This document shows positions 23,120-35,125 of a stretch of DNA of 64,000 bases, in pieces (the stretch's first letter is position 1; each line of letters begins with the position of its first letter). Source of the stretch: Opisthorchis felineus (taxonomy: Eukaryota; Platyhelminthes; Trematoda; Opisthorchiida; Opisthorchiidae); the NCBI GenBank assembly GCA_004794785.1, contig SJOL01006430.1:186001-250000 (forward strand), given 5' to 3'. The notes under the pieces were generated by a model. That model was not told where the DNA came from and made no database searches. It was given only the letters and a program-made list of their open reading frames with translations. The position numbers and the translations under genes were made by a program.

Positions 23120-24208
23120 AATATTCATATCCGCGTAAAATTTTACACTGCCTGTGAATAATGAGGCTTTGACAGGATAGTTGGTCAATCAAACTCAATG
23201 TATCAGCCTAGCTTAAAGAGTTGTCTTAGTTGGGTAAAATTTGGAGAACAGTGGTGAACACCACATGATGGGTTACGATAAAATATTCAGGTACTATCTC
23301 TGACAAGATAAGCAACACAGAAACCAAGACGCTGTGAAAACCAAAACTCGTGTGGATAGTGTAGAAACTGGTGAATGTCTTTGGGAACTTAAAAAGTTGT
23401 AATACAATTATCTGGTCGATCCAAATTGACCTCATGGGTCTGCCGAAATAGAAAAAAATCCAAATAAGTCAAGTTCATTGAAATGTTAAGCCAGTCAGCT
23501 TCAAAAAACGTGCTCTGCAGCTTGGCTTTCGCTGAAATGGGTTTCGGAGAACAAGGACCAAACTTTCGTCCCAGTTAGATGATTGAAGCCCTTTCTGATG
23601 GTAGAATTGACAGAAACCTTTGGTGACGGTCGATGAATTGATCAATTTCAAGACACGCATCAGCCATGCTAGAAAAGTTTTTTAAAGTAGATGAGCAGCC
23701 GACCGAGAAAAGAGTCCGACACCACGAACGGTAGCTGTTCCAATCCACCGCTGCACTTTGGTAACATGGAGACGCTGGGCAGAAAACCACCGGCACAATT
23801 ATACTGAGTACACCTTGAAACCAGGTCGCACGGTGCAAGTGATGTGTGCACACTGAATTCTAAGAGCACGGACGTTGTAATTGCCGATATGATTCCTAAT
23901 ACTTTTGAGAAAAACACTTCTTCATTCTATTACTGGCCCCACCCGCTTCCGGGCTCAACTGATAGGTTATGTCAATTCATACTTGAGCAGTAAACGGAAC
24001 TTATGTGAAGTGCTACCATCATTTTCAAATTAAGGTGACTTGACTGAATCCTTCATTTATGTTAACCATCAACTGAATGATCTGCACAACAACAAAAACC
24101 AAAGTTATTTTCCGAAAATGTTTACTTATCTAGTGCTATCTCTACATGATGTAAACTCTAAACACCGCCATATTTTCTGTTCTGTTCGAAAAGAACTAAG
24201 ACAACAGA
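23120..24208. other. No supported gene
   Basis: Minus-strand ORFs at 23226-23435, 23475-23660, 23575-23853 and 23669-23917 overlap in different frames without clear splice sites. Confidence 0.4.
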
Positions 24209-24404
24209 CTAGAGTTTGACTGGACAGATCAGCATCAGTTTCCTTAACAGATCTTCCAACTGGTGTTGTTGGATAGAGCTCACGACTGATCCCACAAAAG
24301 AATAAAAGTTCAAACGTTCTCCACAGAATGGATGTTGAGTTAGGATGCGATGTTCAGAACCTGCGCCTAACATATCAAGAACGATTACTAGACCTTCCCG
24401 CACT
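24209..24404 (-). CDS. Isolated exon-like block
   Basis: On the minus strand, after an acceptor (agaaatattcccag, one leading base), 64 codons stay open to a stop: VREGLVIVLDMLGAGSEHRI, then SFVGSVVSSIQQHQLEDLLR. This reads like part of a helical soluble protein and could be a last exon. No neighbouring exon with matching phase was found, so confidence stays low. Confidence 0.3.
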
Positions 24405-24978
24405 CTGGGAATATTTCTTTCTCACTTAACCGCTATACAAAACAATACTGAAGTTTATCGATTCACAGGATTCTGTGCAAGCTGTGTTCTCTAGTCGTCT
24501 TCCCATGAATAACATGGAATTACCGGGATTTCTTTAAGGCAGCTTTCAGAACGAACTCCGAAGATGAACACTGGTGGGATTCGGGAGGTGATGAACTCAC
24601 CGGTGGACTGATCATTTGTCAGCTATCCTAAGGGAATCTACCATGCTGCATCGGAACTGGACAGACCAAACAGGTGGTCAGTGGGTTTTCAGGTCGTCTG
24701 ATCAAAAATGTTCACCTCATCGATTCGATAGTTTCAAGTACTCGCTGGCCTTGGACCGCAGGTGTACTTGATAGCTGACAGGGTACAAAGCGGAATTGAC
24801 GTTGTGGAACGAAATAACCAAATAACTGTATGCGTGTAACGTAATTCGCTTGTCATTTGAGTAGTCTGGTCCTTTGTTACAAACCACCTTATGTGCACAA
24901 TCTGATCGCCGATACTAAAGTGTCCTCGATTCGATCAGTCCACCTTCCAAACTGCCACCCGGCTGTTTATTCGTTCAG

Positions 24979-25205
24979 CTTTCCTATCTAAATGCGCTCT
25001 TCGAGATTCATCTTTCTTCAAAGTGTCAAGGCGATTGTGCTTTATCCGAAAGGTCCTGAGTTTTCCGGACGCACGAAAAAAATGCCGCACGTCCGTCACT
25101 GAGAACCATCAAACCGTATTCCACCGTAGATACCGCGGTATGTGGATAAGTCACTGCTTGAGCTTACTATCCTCATTTAAGTTGATTCTGAAAACAGAAT
25201 ATTAA
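24979..25205 (+). CDS. Weak exon-like block
   Basis: Plus strand, after acceptor ttattcgttcag. With two leading bases it reads FLSKCALRDSSFFKVSRRLC to a possible donor AAG|gtcctg at 25053, or stays open to a stop at 25203-25205. Function unknown; chance cannot be excluded. Confidence 0.2.
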
Positions 25206-26432
25206 ACTGCTGATCCAGCCCCACTTCATGCAGAGGAACGGAAATGAAAAAATGGCTGCGTGAATAAAAATCAGTAGCTCAATCTTCACAGTATTAAAAT
25301 TTCTTGAATGCAGCTGTTCGCCTCGATGTGGACTTGTATGCAGGATATTCTTTCAAGCATATTGCTCCGCAATGAATTTGTGACTTATATATGACTTCAC
25401 ATCACACATGTTCAGTTTGCCTGTGATTAGTTTCCTCGTCTCTGCGGTTTGACTACAATATGCTAATATGCATGTGGTACCTACATTATCCGAATATTTT
25501 TTTCGGACAAGTCCTAGATACATCTTCCCTGTCGTTGTGTTTGGGAGAATCACACAGAGACCTGGAGCTGATAGCAACTTACGAATCACCACCAGCCGGT
25601 TATGAGCAGATATTCTCGTAAATACTGATTAATACTACATAGGAACCTCTGGAGACATGAATGAGTATAGCCGACGCGAGCAGCTTTGAGCAGACTGATC
25701 AAGCCGTCATAGCCTACCCCGGAATTATCACAAATACCTACAAGGTCCTCCAGTAACTTATTCATGCAAACTGGTTGAACTGGGCATACTATCGCAATAT
25801 TGAAATAGTCTTATCTTCAGTGATCAGTTTTCAAAAACCTACGTCACAGGTCAGTATACTGTCGACTATCGGGCAGAAAGATACATAGGAAGCTGCAGAA
25901 TTTTATTTGTTGCGTCAAACAGAGACCAACAAAATGCAGTTTTTAAAACAAAGTAGTCTACCCAAGAAACATTACCCTTCTGTATCCATTTTCCATTGTT
26001 TCATGGAGGACAGTGGACTGTCTTTCCAGGATGATCTCTTACTCGGCAAACGACCGATTCTCTACTATTTTGAGAGTTTATAACGACTGGCCGTGAGTTG
26101 TCGCCAGGCGGCTTCCTGGTGAGTTTTTCCTGAAAAAGCAGCTTCTAAAGATCCTCCTCAACATCAAGCTAAAGTCGATATTCTGTGCAGCACGCCCTGT
26201 GAAGTAAAAATACATCGATGTCTTGTATACCAGCTTAACTGAACCCATATCAGGGCAGCAGTTAGAAGGCATACTCTGTTCATGAACATAGCAAACAAAC
26301 AGTTCATCCGCGTTTGTATTTCCTCTCTCGTTTACAGCATTTAGAATGCAGAAAGTCAGTCTGTGCAACTGAGGGAAATTTGCAGAGAAGCATTCGTAAT
26401 GTGTTGAAACATTGCTAGCTCGGGTGAGTTTA
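25206..26432. other. No gene or repeat recognised
   Basis: Minus ORFs at 25353-25592 and 26078-26368 without splice support. Confidence 0.45.
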
Positions 26433-26486
26433 TTGGTTGTTGATCAGGTGGCTGTTGACCTGTTCGCCGAGCTTGGCAATTGGCTT

Positions 26487-26526
26487 GCAAACGTTTCGTC
26501 ACCATACGAGGAGACATCATCAGTGC
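26487..26526 (-). ncRNA. Hammerhead-like motif, left arm
   Basis: Mirror image of the motif at 26539-26578, with the same boxes and stems on the minus strand. Confidence 0.45.
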
Positions 26527-26538
26527 GCACCCAACTGC

Positions 26539-26578
26539 GCACTGATGATGTCTCCTCGTATGGTGACGAAACGTTTGC
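26539..26578 (+). ncRNA. Hammerhead-like motif, Penelope-type with minimal stem III
   Basis: It reads GCA-CUGAUGA-U-GUCUCC-loop-GGUGAC-GAAA-CG-UU-UGC. Stem I would be GCA/UGC (3 bp). Stem II is GUC/GAC plus CC/GG around one mismatch; the diverged copies suggest an original perfect GUCACC/GGUGAC. Stem III is the 2-bp self-complementary ACGU, with cleavage after the second U. Minimal stem III is known from hammerheads in Penelope-like elements. The extra U between CUGAUGA and stem II is a departure from the textbook core, so activity is uncertain. Confidence 0.5.
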
Positions 26579-26632
26579 AAGCCAATTGCCAAGCTCGGCG
26601 AACAGATCAACAGCCACCTGATCAACAACCAA

Positions 26633-28435
26633 GAGAAGCATTCAGCTGGGTGCAAGCCTCTAAATAACTCAGACTGAAATCAGGGATTCAGACCCCAAAT
26701 GGGGCGCGCCCTTTGATCAGAAAAAGCCCAACATCACTGCAGCTGAAAAATCCGAACACCTCAAATCCAAACGCGTCTCTCAACGAAAACGTGACAACAG
26801 CCAAGAGATGACCTCGAGCTCTAAGCCTAAAAAGAAAATAACCCTCTCAACCCACTCAAACCTGAAAGACATCCTAGTGATTTTGCTGGTCACACTGAAC
26901 AGGCCCTTATTGTCCATACCGTAGTGACCGCTTCTACAACTGGTTGTTTCCGTTCCTTGCTTTAATACGCATGGCTAATGTGACTAGCCTTCACTGGTAA
27001 CACGTTGCAGGTTCGCACTAATGGTTCACTGGGTTGAACGCGATGACCTCCAGAATAGGTGCAACTGACCGACTTGGATAACTTGGTTAGCAATTGAAAA
27101 GCCTTTCACATTAGGTGCCAATTGTCTGTTACAAACTACTTGTTGTCGCGTTCTAGGAGTTTTTTTTTTTGCCTAATAATAATGGTATCCTACTGTAGAA
27201 CTTTCTCGGTCTTCTCAAATCATTTCATCCCGGGGGGTACTAAATACTGGGAGGCTGTAAACTGAGGAGACCAACGTACTTCATTCGAGCCTCCTGAAAG
27301 CAGGACAAGGTAAGACAACGAATAACAAGTGCAACGTTTCAAATCCCAGTGGCCTTATGCCTTCCATTTTTTACTAGATTCCGATTGGTAGTCCCGGTCA
27401 AAAGAATCAGTTTTAAATATCTCCCACTTAGTTTTGTGTTGCATGGAATTAGGTCACGACTCAGTTGGAGGAGGTTCTCTCTCCCAAATAAGTCCTTTCT
27501 TTAGTGACAAATTTAGATCCGGAAGCATGAAATAAATGCCCAAAAATCCGCGTAGGCCTTCCAGCTGTTCGGCTGTACAAAACCTCTGCTGGTCATGTGT
27601 CTTTTTCGGTCTGCTTAGCGGAGGCTTGATCCGACCTTGTGCTTTCATTCAATGTGTACTTTTGAACTGCAGTCTTCAAAACATCCAAGATTTTGTTTGT
27701 TGCGTGTCACGACCGATCGTCTACCGGGAACCACTCGTACAATATTTCAGTGGCGAACCACAAAACTGTGACCTGAAATTCTATCTCCAGTGACGTTGCT
27801 TGGATTGATCGTCATCCAAGCTAGACTTAGCTGCGTTCCAGAGTCGTATGCACTTGGTTATACCAAACAGTGCAAACTTTTTCACACGTGGTCCGAATGA
27901 CACGGAAAACTGGGTTTGTCAGGTTTGTCTGTCGGACTCACCCATCCCATCAAGCTGCGGTGCACATACAATTACACCTCAGTACCTTTAAAAGTGCAGT
28001 CGGACGGCACAATGACTGATCGCATATAGAGATACGGTGCTCCACTTCAGTAAAAACCTTTGAGGAATACAACGCTTTATCAGGATGAGAGTAGAGAACA
28101 GACCAATAACAACTATATCGCACTGCTTCTGTACTAGCCCAAAAAGGTTTCAGCTGTTCTGGGGGATTTTAAACTGTTTTTGTGCGTGTGGCGAAATATT
28201 TCACTTCGTCTGAGGTAGAAGAATCGGTTGCTTCGAACTTTTGTACAATTGACTCAACTGAAGCGCACTACTGAACACACAGTAAAGCGGTCGCAACGAA
28301 AGAGATAAAACCGCCAAACAAGACTATCTGTCACAACTATACATTTTGGTATACCAACAAAAACAACGGCGGTTATTTGGCCGAGCTGCATCTTCCTTTC
28401 CGGCTTCGATGCCTTCGATCCGCATTTCTTCTAAG
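26633..28435. other. No gene or repeat recognised
   Basis: ORFs at 27454-27648 (minus) and 27536-27793 (plus) overlap each other; neither is convincing. Confidence 0.45.
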
Positions 28436-28617
28436 ACGTGTTCCAGCAAATAGTGCTACGATCGTACCCTCGGCTGGACTTCGACAAAGCCAGTGGAGTA
28501 GATTCCTTTAATGTGGGAAGATATTTTGTCCTCAATACTTGTAACAGTAGCTATCTATCGTGTAATTTGGCCAGTGAAGTTGTATCAATTGTGCTGTTTA
28601 GCTGTGGAGGGGACCTG
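28436..28617 (+). CDS. Isolated exon-like block
   Basis: Plus strand: acceptor atttcttctaag, donor CTG|gtgaat. It is 182 nt, two leading bases plus 60 codons with no stop (YPRLDFDKASGVDSFNVGRY, then LASEVVSIVLFSCGGDL). It looks like a folded protein fragment, but I found no neighbour with fitting phase. It may belong to the same plus-strand locus as 37.9-43.7 kb or be chance. Confidence 0.3.
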
Positions 28618-29847
28618 GTGAATTAGTCATCCAGAACATATCACCTCTGTGGTTGCGGAGGTTTGCGATTTCTCGAAGGGATGATATAAGAGAAAAAAAT
28701 TCCTTGCCACCGAAATTGCCTCGTCGAAAACAGTGGTTCGTCCTGACGAGGATTCACACTTTTTCAAACCAGTCTTTTAATATCTAAACTTTTCAAAGGT
28801 GACTCAAAGATTTCTGTGAAATGAGGTCCTGCAGATCTGTAGGACGCTGTTGTATCTATAAAAAAGAACAACCAGGGGATCCATATTCGATCAAACCCAA
28901 ATCTCAAGACCCTCAGACAACAATGGATGCCAGTATAAAAAACATAGCCTCAAAGCCTAATGGATAGCTTCACCCGAAGTTGTCCTGTCAAACTGAAGTG
29001 TGTGGAACGCGAATAACCTAATAGCTCACCATCACGAGTCCTTTAAACATTCTATGGTACAACCATTTCCTTCCATTGTATTGTGTTTTGCAACTACAGT
29101 GTGCTTTTGAGCGAAACAAACAGACAGTCATCGTATAATGTGACGTAATTCTCGGTTTTCATATAGTTGTCGAAATGACTGGTACAGAATTTACGATTAA
29201 AGCTGACGATCGTTTGATCATTCTGTCTTTCTACTCACCTTTGCGGGCACCATTAACAATTATATGAGATCACTTCAGATACCTGACGGCCGGGGAGGCC
29301 GTTTACAATGTGCAGCACTCAGCTAAAATCGTACCGAATCCAAACGAATTGTGGCCGTGTACCGTTTTGAATACATAATACATGCCCGTCTAGTGTCCTG
29401 GCAAATCATCCTACACTGTGTGGACGGAAACTTTGTAAAAGAAATACCAAAATATCGTATAACTCTTCCGCAGCTAATAAGTTTAAAATCTCATAAAATC
29501 CCAAGTTCATTGCAAAGCGTAGTTTCTCAAGAATTATCTGCCAGTCCCCACGGGAGGAATGCAGACTGATAAACGGATTGTTTATTTATACCAGATTGAT
29601 ATTTTAACTTTTTTCTTCTTTGTGTTTACATTTTACAGTTATGCACCGAGAAAAACTCAGTGAACCAACTGAATCGCTCTAGTTCGGATAGGAACACATT
29701 TTACTCCCATGGTTTTCGGGCCTTTCGATTCCATCATAGTTGTATAAATTAGACAAGTAAGTACAGTGAAGTGTTTTGGAGCTAGCTACCTCTGTAGTGT
29801 ACCACCAAGGACCAAAGAACTGGTAAAGGTTGAACAGATACACTTGT
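28618..29847. other. No gene or repeat recognised
   Basis: Only short ORFs. Confidence 0.5.
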
Positions 29848-29932
29848 TTGCATACCGATTTGGTTTTCATGGGAGACTCAACTGGATCCCAGCTAAATCT
29901 CCCCTTTGTGGTGTTCTTCAACTGAATGTAAT
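29848..29932 (-). repeat. Hammerhead-repeat fragment (middle part)
   Basis: Contains gtttgcatac, tttggttttc, gggagactcaactgg, cccagctaaatct and ttcttcaactgaatgt, the middle of the unit without the ribozyme. Confidence 0.75.
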
Positions 29933-31037
29933 TGAGAGTGATTGCCGGAATGGTGTGGCTGTAGTTTTTGCGTGTCTCGGAATTTCGGACATTGCCGTTG
30001 TGAAATTTCTGCTCTATGGGTAGATTAAACCCCCTAAGAACCATAAAGGGTCTCCCATTCGGATTTGGGCGAGTTATTTCCCCCAGGATATTGCGATCAT
30101 GTGACAAATTCCATTTAAGGAAATTAGCTCTTCGATGGGCTGTTTGATTACGCTAAAGTGCCTTTAAAAGAGACGTGCCGTTGCATGAAGCAAACTTGTT
30201 TAATTTGGTCAAAAAATTTTAAGTGCTTGACCTTCCGGACTAAATTCCAACCACACACGTATGAGTAAATGATGGGCATCAATGTGATCGTAATTAAAAA
30301 ATCCGATTTCCCTTGATCAGTTTCAACAATGCAATGAGAAAAATACTTGTGCGAGATCAATTCGCTTTGTATATTCCCGTTCGCCGAAGTAACTTATTAC
30401 AGTTACGATAAGTTTTACATAAAATGGCCCGGTCAATTAAACCATGGTAATCTCGTAATCATGCTCAGATCCTTCGGGGCGCATGACGCTGGTTTCGATC
30501 GACTAATTAATAGTGGCCCGGAAAATCTCTGCCTCTTATTCCGGCTAAAAGCAAGACACGGTCCGCATGAAGAAATGCTGTACAGATTTTTTCGGGCAAA
30601 TGTTTCTTGGTCCACTCCTTAAGACTTCTCTCACTTCTACCGATATAAGCCTCACTGCAACTGCAGGTTAACTATTAGGTACAACAGCTACTGGACAAAA
30701 CCGACTTTGGGGTTTTGCCAGAGCTAGCTGAATTGTCCTTGTGTACAGTTTGGATTTTATTTGTGCTGTACAATATGTCCATCGCAGTGCCACATCTGAT
30801 TTGTTTCCCAATAGTAGTATTGCACTATCGCCGGAGCACGGAAGATCTTCTTTGGGGCCAATCTGTCATGCATTTCCACAAAGAAAGCCTTGCAAATAAT
30901 TATTCGTTCTTTCAACTCATTTGAGTAGTTGAGTCTTCTCCTGCAGTTTACCCGGTGGCAATACTACATGAAATAAACTGTGTACCACTGAACGTTTGTA
31001 TTGCACCAAACAGAAACGGATATAAGCGAAATATACT
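29933..31037. other. No gene or repeat recognised
   Basis: Short ORFs on both strands (30347-30622, 30433-30615) shadow one another. Confidence 0.45.
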
Positions 31038-31245
31038 CGTTTGCAAACAAAGTTGGTTTTGGGAGAGACTCTCCTGGAACTCAGCTAAATCCCTCGTTTA
31101 TGATGTTTCTAAACAACTGAATGTGCTGCACTAGGCCGCCTCATGTTTCAGTTGGTACGATATTCGAGACATCGCAATAAATGTATAGACGTAATACACT
31201 ACTCAAAGAATTTTCAGAAACCTTATGAGTAGTGTATTACGTCTA
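31038..31245. repeat. Hammerhead-repeat fold-back
   Basis: Runs in the minus sense up to about 31206 (ccgcctcatgtttcagttgg, gatattcgagacatcgc, acgtaatacactactca), then turns into its own complement (tatgagtagtgtattacgt). The end of the unit is therefore a hairpin of about 17 bp around roughly 20 nt. No ribozyme is present. Confidence 0.85.
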
Positions 31246-33642
31246 GAAACGGATATATTTAAGCTACGGTGCAGTTCAAGTAGAGTTGCAGTACACAGAG
31301 TCCTACTGCGGCTTTATGTTTTTATTTCAGTCCGTCTTCGCGGAGAACAAGAGTGTACGGAATGAATCCATCCCACAAATGTGTTGTGTTGCAATACTTT
31401 TTACTTATTGATCGGGATAATGGGTGATTAATTTGAAAGCTGATGCAGTGCAGATAGTAAGGTGCGTTGAACGTGCAAAGTATGACATGGCATTATCCCG
31501 CAAACTGATCGAGTTGCCTGGGATTCCACTGGCTACTACCAGGAGAAACGTAATATTACCGTTTTTTATAACTGTATTACATCTTACGGGGGTATTTTTT
31601 ATTTTACTGTCAGAAGTTTGTTGCATTTTCCTGCCAAAAAGACTTTCTTGTGCGCCGACTTGAGTCCATTGATAACCCACGCTCCAGGCTACCGCACGAA
31701 CCCGCCCGACCGGTCTGGATGTACAAAGTTATAGAATCTCAGAAACAGGCCTAATCGTATGCACCGTACACAAAATGTGTATTAACATCACCCTAAGTAC
31801 AATTTGCCGGTGTAATTCCATTCGCCTTCAGAAAAAATTTTCAAGTGCCCCTCGATGCAGGCTGTACGCCCATTTACTTTATATATCTGCAGTGTTTTTT
31901 AACATCTGTCACGCAATTGCAAACGAAAACTGGAAAGTAGTTCCACAAATTCCGTAATAAATTCCACTTTCCATTAGAGCAAGGCAGAGTTACAAGAACA
32001 TACATACTACTCGCATGCCTCATCAGTAGTACCCACCGTTACACTAGTAAACCGATTTTTGGTGGGGTGCAGGTATGAAAATGTGCGTTGTAGTTGTAGA
32101 CTCACTCTTTTATTCCACACACCAAGTAGCGGCCGATATCGTGGTACTGTAAACGGCCTCAGCTGTCACTATTCTGTTATCGCTTTTTATCTGTTGGGGA
32201 GGCATGCCGTCCGTACGTGCAGTATCACAAACTTGTAAGACATGGGATGCCTGATATGGTTTAACGCCAGGCAGACAAACGTCATAATCACTGTTTGGAT
32301 TGAATCTCATAACCTCGAAACTGCCGAACCGAACGGAGTAAAATCGAATGTATTTCACACCGTGAAAGATGAGTTTTAAAAACCGGTATACTGCAAATGG
32401 TTCCAGTGCCGTTCCGACTCATTATGAAAAAACTTACTCGGCGCATTGGCAGACCAGCTAGTTGGGTGCTACCACGCAGCAAGTTGTCCGGAAAGCGGCC
32501 TTTGCCAAAATATCAGGTTTAATCCTAGTCTATAGCTAGATAATTATGATGTCGTGTTTTTAAGCACTAATAACTACTCAGGCAAAACATTCTGACCATT
32601 GTCCTCCGATTTAAATCAAATTCCAGTCTTGCGGAGATTCACCAGCTCCGCGAACTGGTTGGTAGGTGAGTGAGCCCGAGGGCGATAGCTTAAAACAGCC
32701 AACCAAAGGGTCCCGTATCCGATACCTGTATGTCCATCTGATGATTTCCAACAAAGACGGAGGTGCTCTTGTGGCTGAGTTTTTCAAACAAACATTGCAA
32801 AATCAATAACAGCACCATCTGAGTAGAGGTAAGCAGAGGTAAGTAAGAGGATGGATATCTTTTCATCCACCTCAAACATACATATATCGAACAGATAAAG
32901 TCGACCAGAACAACGAGTAAAAGTGAGATTGGTTAAAAATCAATAATCAATAGTGAAGCTCAGGATTGATAAAGCTGGCGTGAATTCAGTTATTCACGTG
33001 AATCAGACAAGCGAACTAGAGCGAAGGTTATCTTCGCTCATGTGGTCCTGGTCTTGATTGACCCGGGAATGTCAGATAATCTCGTGCTAGTTACCCAGTG
33101 AGACATAATCTAATATGCGGCGGTGAAGAATGCAGTGACTACTGAAGGAATTTGTCCATAGTGAAACTTCGTTGCGTCCAATTCATGAGACTAGTACAGA
33201 CGATTTAGTAAAATTCGAGACCCATTGTTGGTTGCTCTCAGGCCCTATGCGAGAATCGGCGACTATTCCGAAAGTACATTCCGGCTACTCTCTAGCAGCT
33301 CAATGGTTGCCTGAATAACTCAACAGCCGGTTAGTAAAGAAATCCCACTTCAATTTTACGTGGGGTCATTTAAAATTTTACGCTGTGTAGTGCACACAGC
33401 CCACCATTTAGGTTGATTTACAAGTGAGTATTGGTTACATACAATCTTGTTTATTGGGCTTCGGCTCATTAGGTTACATATTGTTTTCTGATCCACAGGA
33501 ACTGTGATCCCCTACCTTCAGAGAATCACTGTCTCACAGCGTGCATACTACATCTGTGAAAGCCCGATGGGAGGATGTCCACCACATGAATGGCGAAGTG
33601 AAAGAATGGTGGGTCTCAGCTTGAACAGAATTCGCATTAACG
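31246..33642. other. No gene or repeat recognised
   Basis: ORFs at 31405-31680 (minus), 32110-32482 (minus, two frames) and 32690-32875 (minus) have no clear splice context. Confidence 0.45.
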
Positions 33643-33955
33643 TAATGCACTACTTATAAAGTTGCTGAAAACTCTTCGACAGCGCACAATCGATTTAGCC
33701 CTTCTCGGGACTTAATAGGTAGGCGCAGTCGCCGGGTTTCCCTCAACCTTATGTTCTACTTGAAACCAAATTGCACGAAATTAGCGACATACACTCATTT
33801 GCATACAAATTTTGTTTTGACGGGAAACTCATCTGGAACCCCGCTGAATCTTTCGCTTATGATGGTCTTAAGCAACATCATAAGCGAGAGACTCAGCTGG
33901 GTTCCAGGTAAGCCCTTCGTGGAAACCAAATTGTTATGCAAATGAGTGTATTTAA
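33643..33955. repeat. Hammerhead-repeat fold-back, long arms
   Basis: Minus-sense unit from 33643 (start, including a decayed ribozyme with CUGAUGA changed to CUAUUAA) to about 33879, then the complement of its middle part to 33955. The arms cover about 75 bp on each side of gtcttaagcaa. The two ORFs of opposite strand here (33751-33945, 33795-33977) arise from this symmetry. Confidence 0.85.
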
Positions 33956-34028
33956 TTAGAATTCGCATAACTTGCATAGTTTACTGAAGAATTTATTCTT
34001 AAGGAATTTGTTCCTCACATTCACAAAA

Positions 34029-34436
34029 TCAAGTCAGGTTAGAGACTAGAAATAACAGGTGTTCTGCTTCCACTGCGATCAAATTCGCTCCCACGCATGT
34101 ACGGCAAACAAGTCTGAAGAAATTGTGAACCAACATGATTCGTTTGATGGAAAATTCGAAGGGCCTTGTGTTCGTACTGATGGCGCTTATAGAAAATCTA
34201 CAGTTAAATAGGTCCGCGATAGATAGACACGTAATTTCACCCATATTTTCCAAAGCCTGAATGATTAAAGTCTTTACTGGTTTCTTTCTATTGGTAAGTG
34301 GGAAATCGCATATGAGAAACCACGATATTACATGTGTGAGTTTGGTTACCATAAAGTTTTGTAGGAGCTCAATGATCACCGGAATCCCGTATGTGGACGG
34401 TTCGACACTGATATGAATATGGGAGGCCATAAACAC
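34029..34436 (-). CDS. Ambiguous open region, either strand
   Basis: A 135-codon frame on the minus strand reads MVTKLTHVISWFLICDFPL and ALENMGEITCLSIADLFNCR. On the plus strand, an acceptor (gaaataacag) at 34058 opens a 48-codon block with paired cysteine/histidine residues (VFCFHCDQIRSHACTANKSE) up to a weak donor at 34203. Both cannot be exons. The plus-strand version matches the direction of the 37.9-43.7 kb locus and looks slightly more protein-like. Function unknown. Confidence 0.2.
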   Translation of the reverse strand: MFMASHIHISVEPSTYGIPVIIELLQNFMVTKLTHVISWFLICDFPLTNRKKPVKTLIIQALENMGEITCLSIADLFNCRFSISAISTNTRPFEFSIKRIMLVHNFFRLVCRTCVGANLIAVEAEHLLFLVSNLT

Positions 34437-35001
34437 AAAACCACGTCAAATCTTACGGAGTTCTGAGTTTCTTCGTCTAAATCACAACCACCAGGCCGTG
34501 GATATACAACCGCTTTTCGGGCTTCAGAAGTACCATCGTATCAGCGCTAAAAAGCTGAGAAATGGCCGAAAGCTACTCAGCTAAGACTTTCTGGCTATTT
34601 AGCTGACTGTCCGAATAAATTATCTCGTTCAGTCAAAGCATTGCAACCATGCTGTGGCACATTTAAATGATCATTCGTTACTTTAAAGGGGTTCACCGTG
34701 AGAAATACGTGGTACTGCGTGCCTAATCGAGCGCAGGAAGACACCAGGTGTTATGAGAACTCTATGGAATTGATATTCACGTTGGTAAACCTTTACTGCG
34801 CTCTCTACACTAATCACCACTTTCCACCGTCTGCCTGGGTTAGAAAACGTCCATTCATACCTGTCCCGTATCTATCTTGACTTTTTCTCAACTTTCCCCC
34901 TTCGTATTATCGCCACACTTGAAGTGAGAGACACTGAAACCACCATATTGATGGAAATTAGGACAAGATAATAAGGAAACTCACCCTATTGTCTGAGCGT
35001 A

Positions 35002-35125
35002 ACATACTACTCACTAGGTTACTGAAAACCCTTCAGACCATCATAAACGAGAGATTCAGTTAGATTCAGTTGAGTCTCCTGCCAAAACAAACTTCGTGTT
35101 AAAATGAGGGCATTTGTCGAAAACT
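35002..35125. repeat. Hammerhead-repeat fragment, rearranged
   Basis: A start-of-unit piece (actactcactaggttactgaaa) joined directly to an opposite-sense middle piece (catcataaacgagagattcag). The ribozyme is lost. Confidence 0.75.

Larger units (their letters stand above)
26433..26632. repeat. Near-perfect palindrome, two inverted copies of a hammerhead-like repeat
   Basis: Arms 26433-26529 and 26536-26632 are inverted copies of 97 bp that I can match with a single mismatch (ttgacc versus ttgatc), around a 6-nt centre (cccaac). Each arm carries gttcgccgagcttggcaatt, a hairpin and the boxes described below. Diverged single copies lie at 3085-3170 and 17001-17078. Such near-identity between arms implies a recent event or gene conversion. 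The overlapping ORFs here are products of the palindrome. Confidence 0.95.

Noticed and set aside
22412..23198. Four long ORFs across the gap
   Set aside because: They consist of translated Ns and the TA microsatellite.
26356..26667. Four ORFs on both strands with near-identical peptides
   Set aside because: The palindrome reads the same on both strands, so the frames are mirrored artefacts.
33751..33977. Two opposite-strand ORFs with similar peptides (YTHLH...)
   Set aside because: Produced by the fold-back of the hammerhead repeat; the same peptide recurs in other copies such as 58968-59273.
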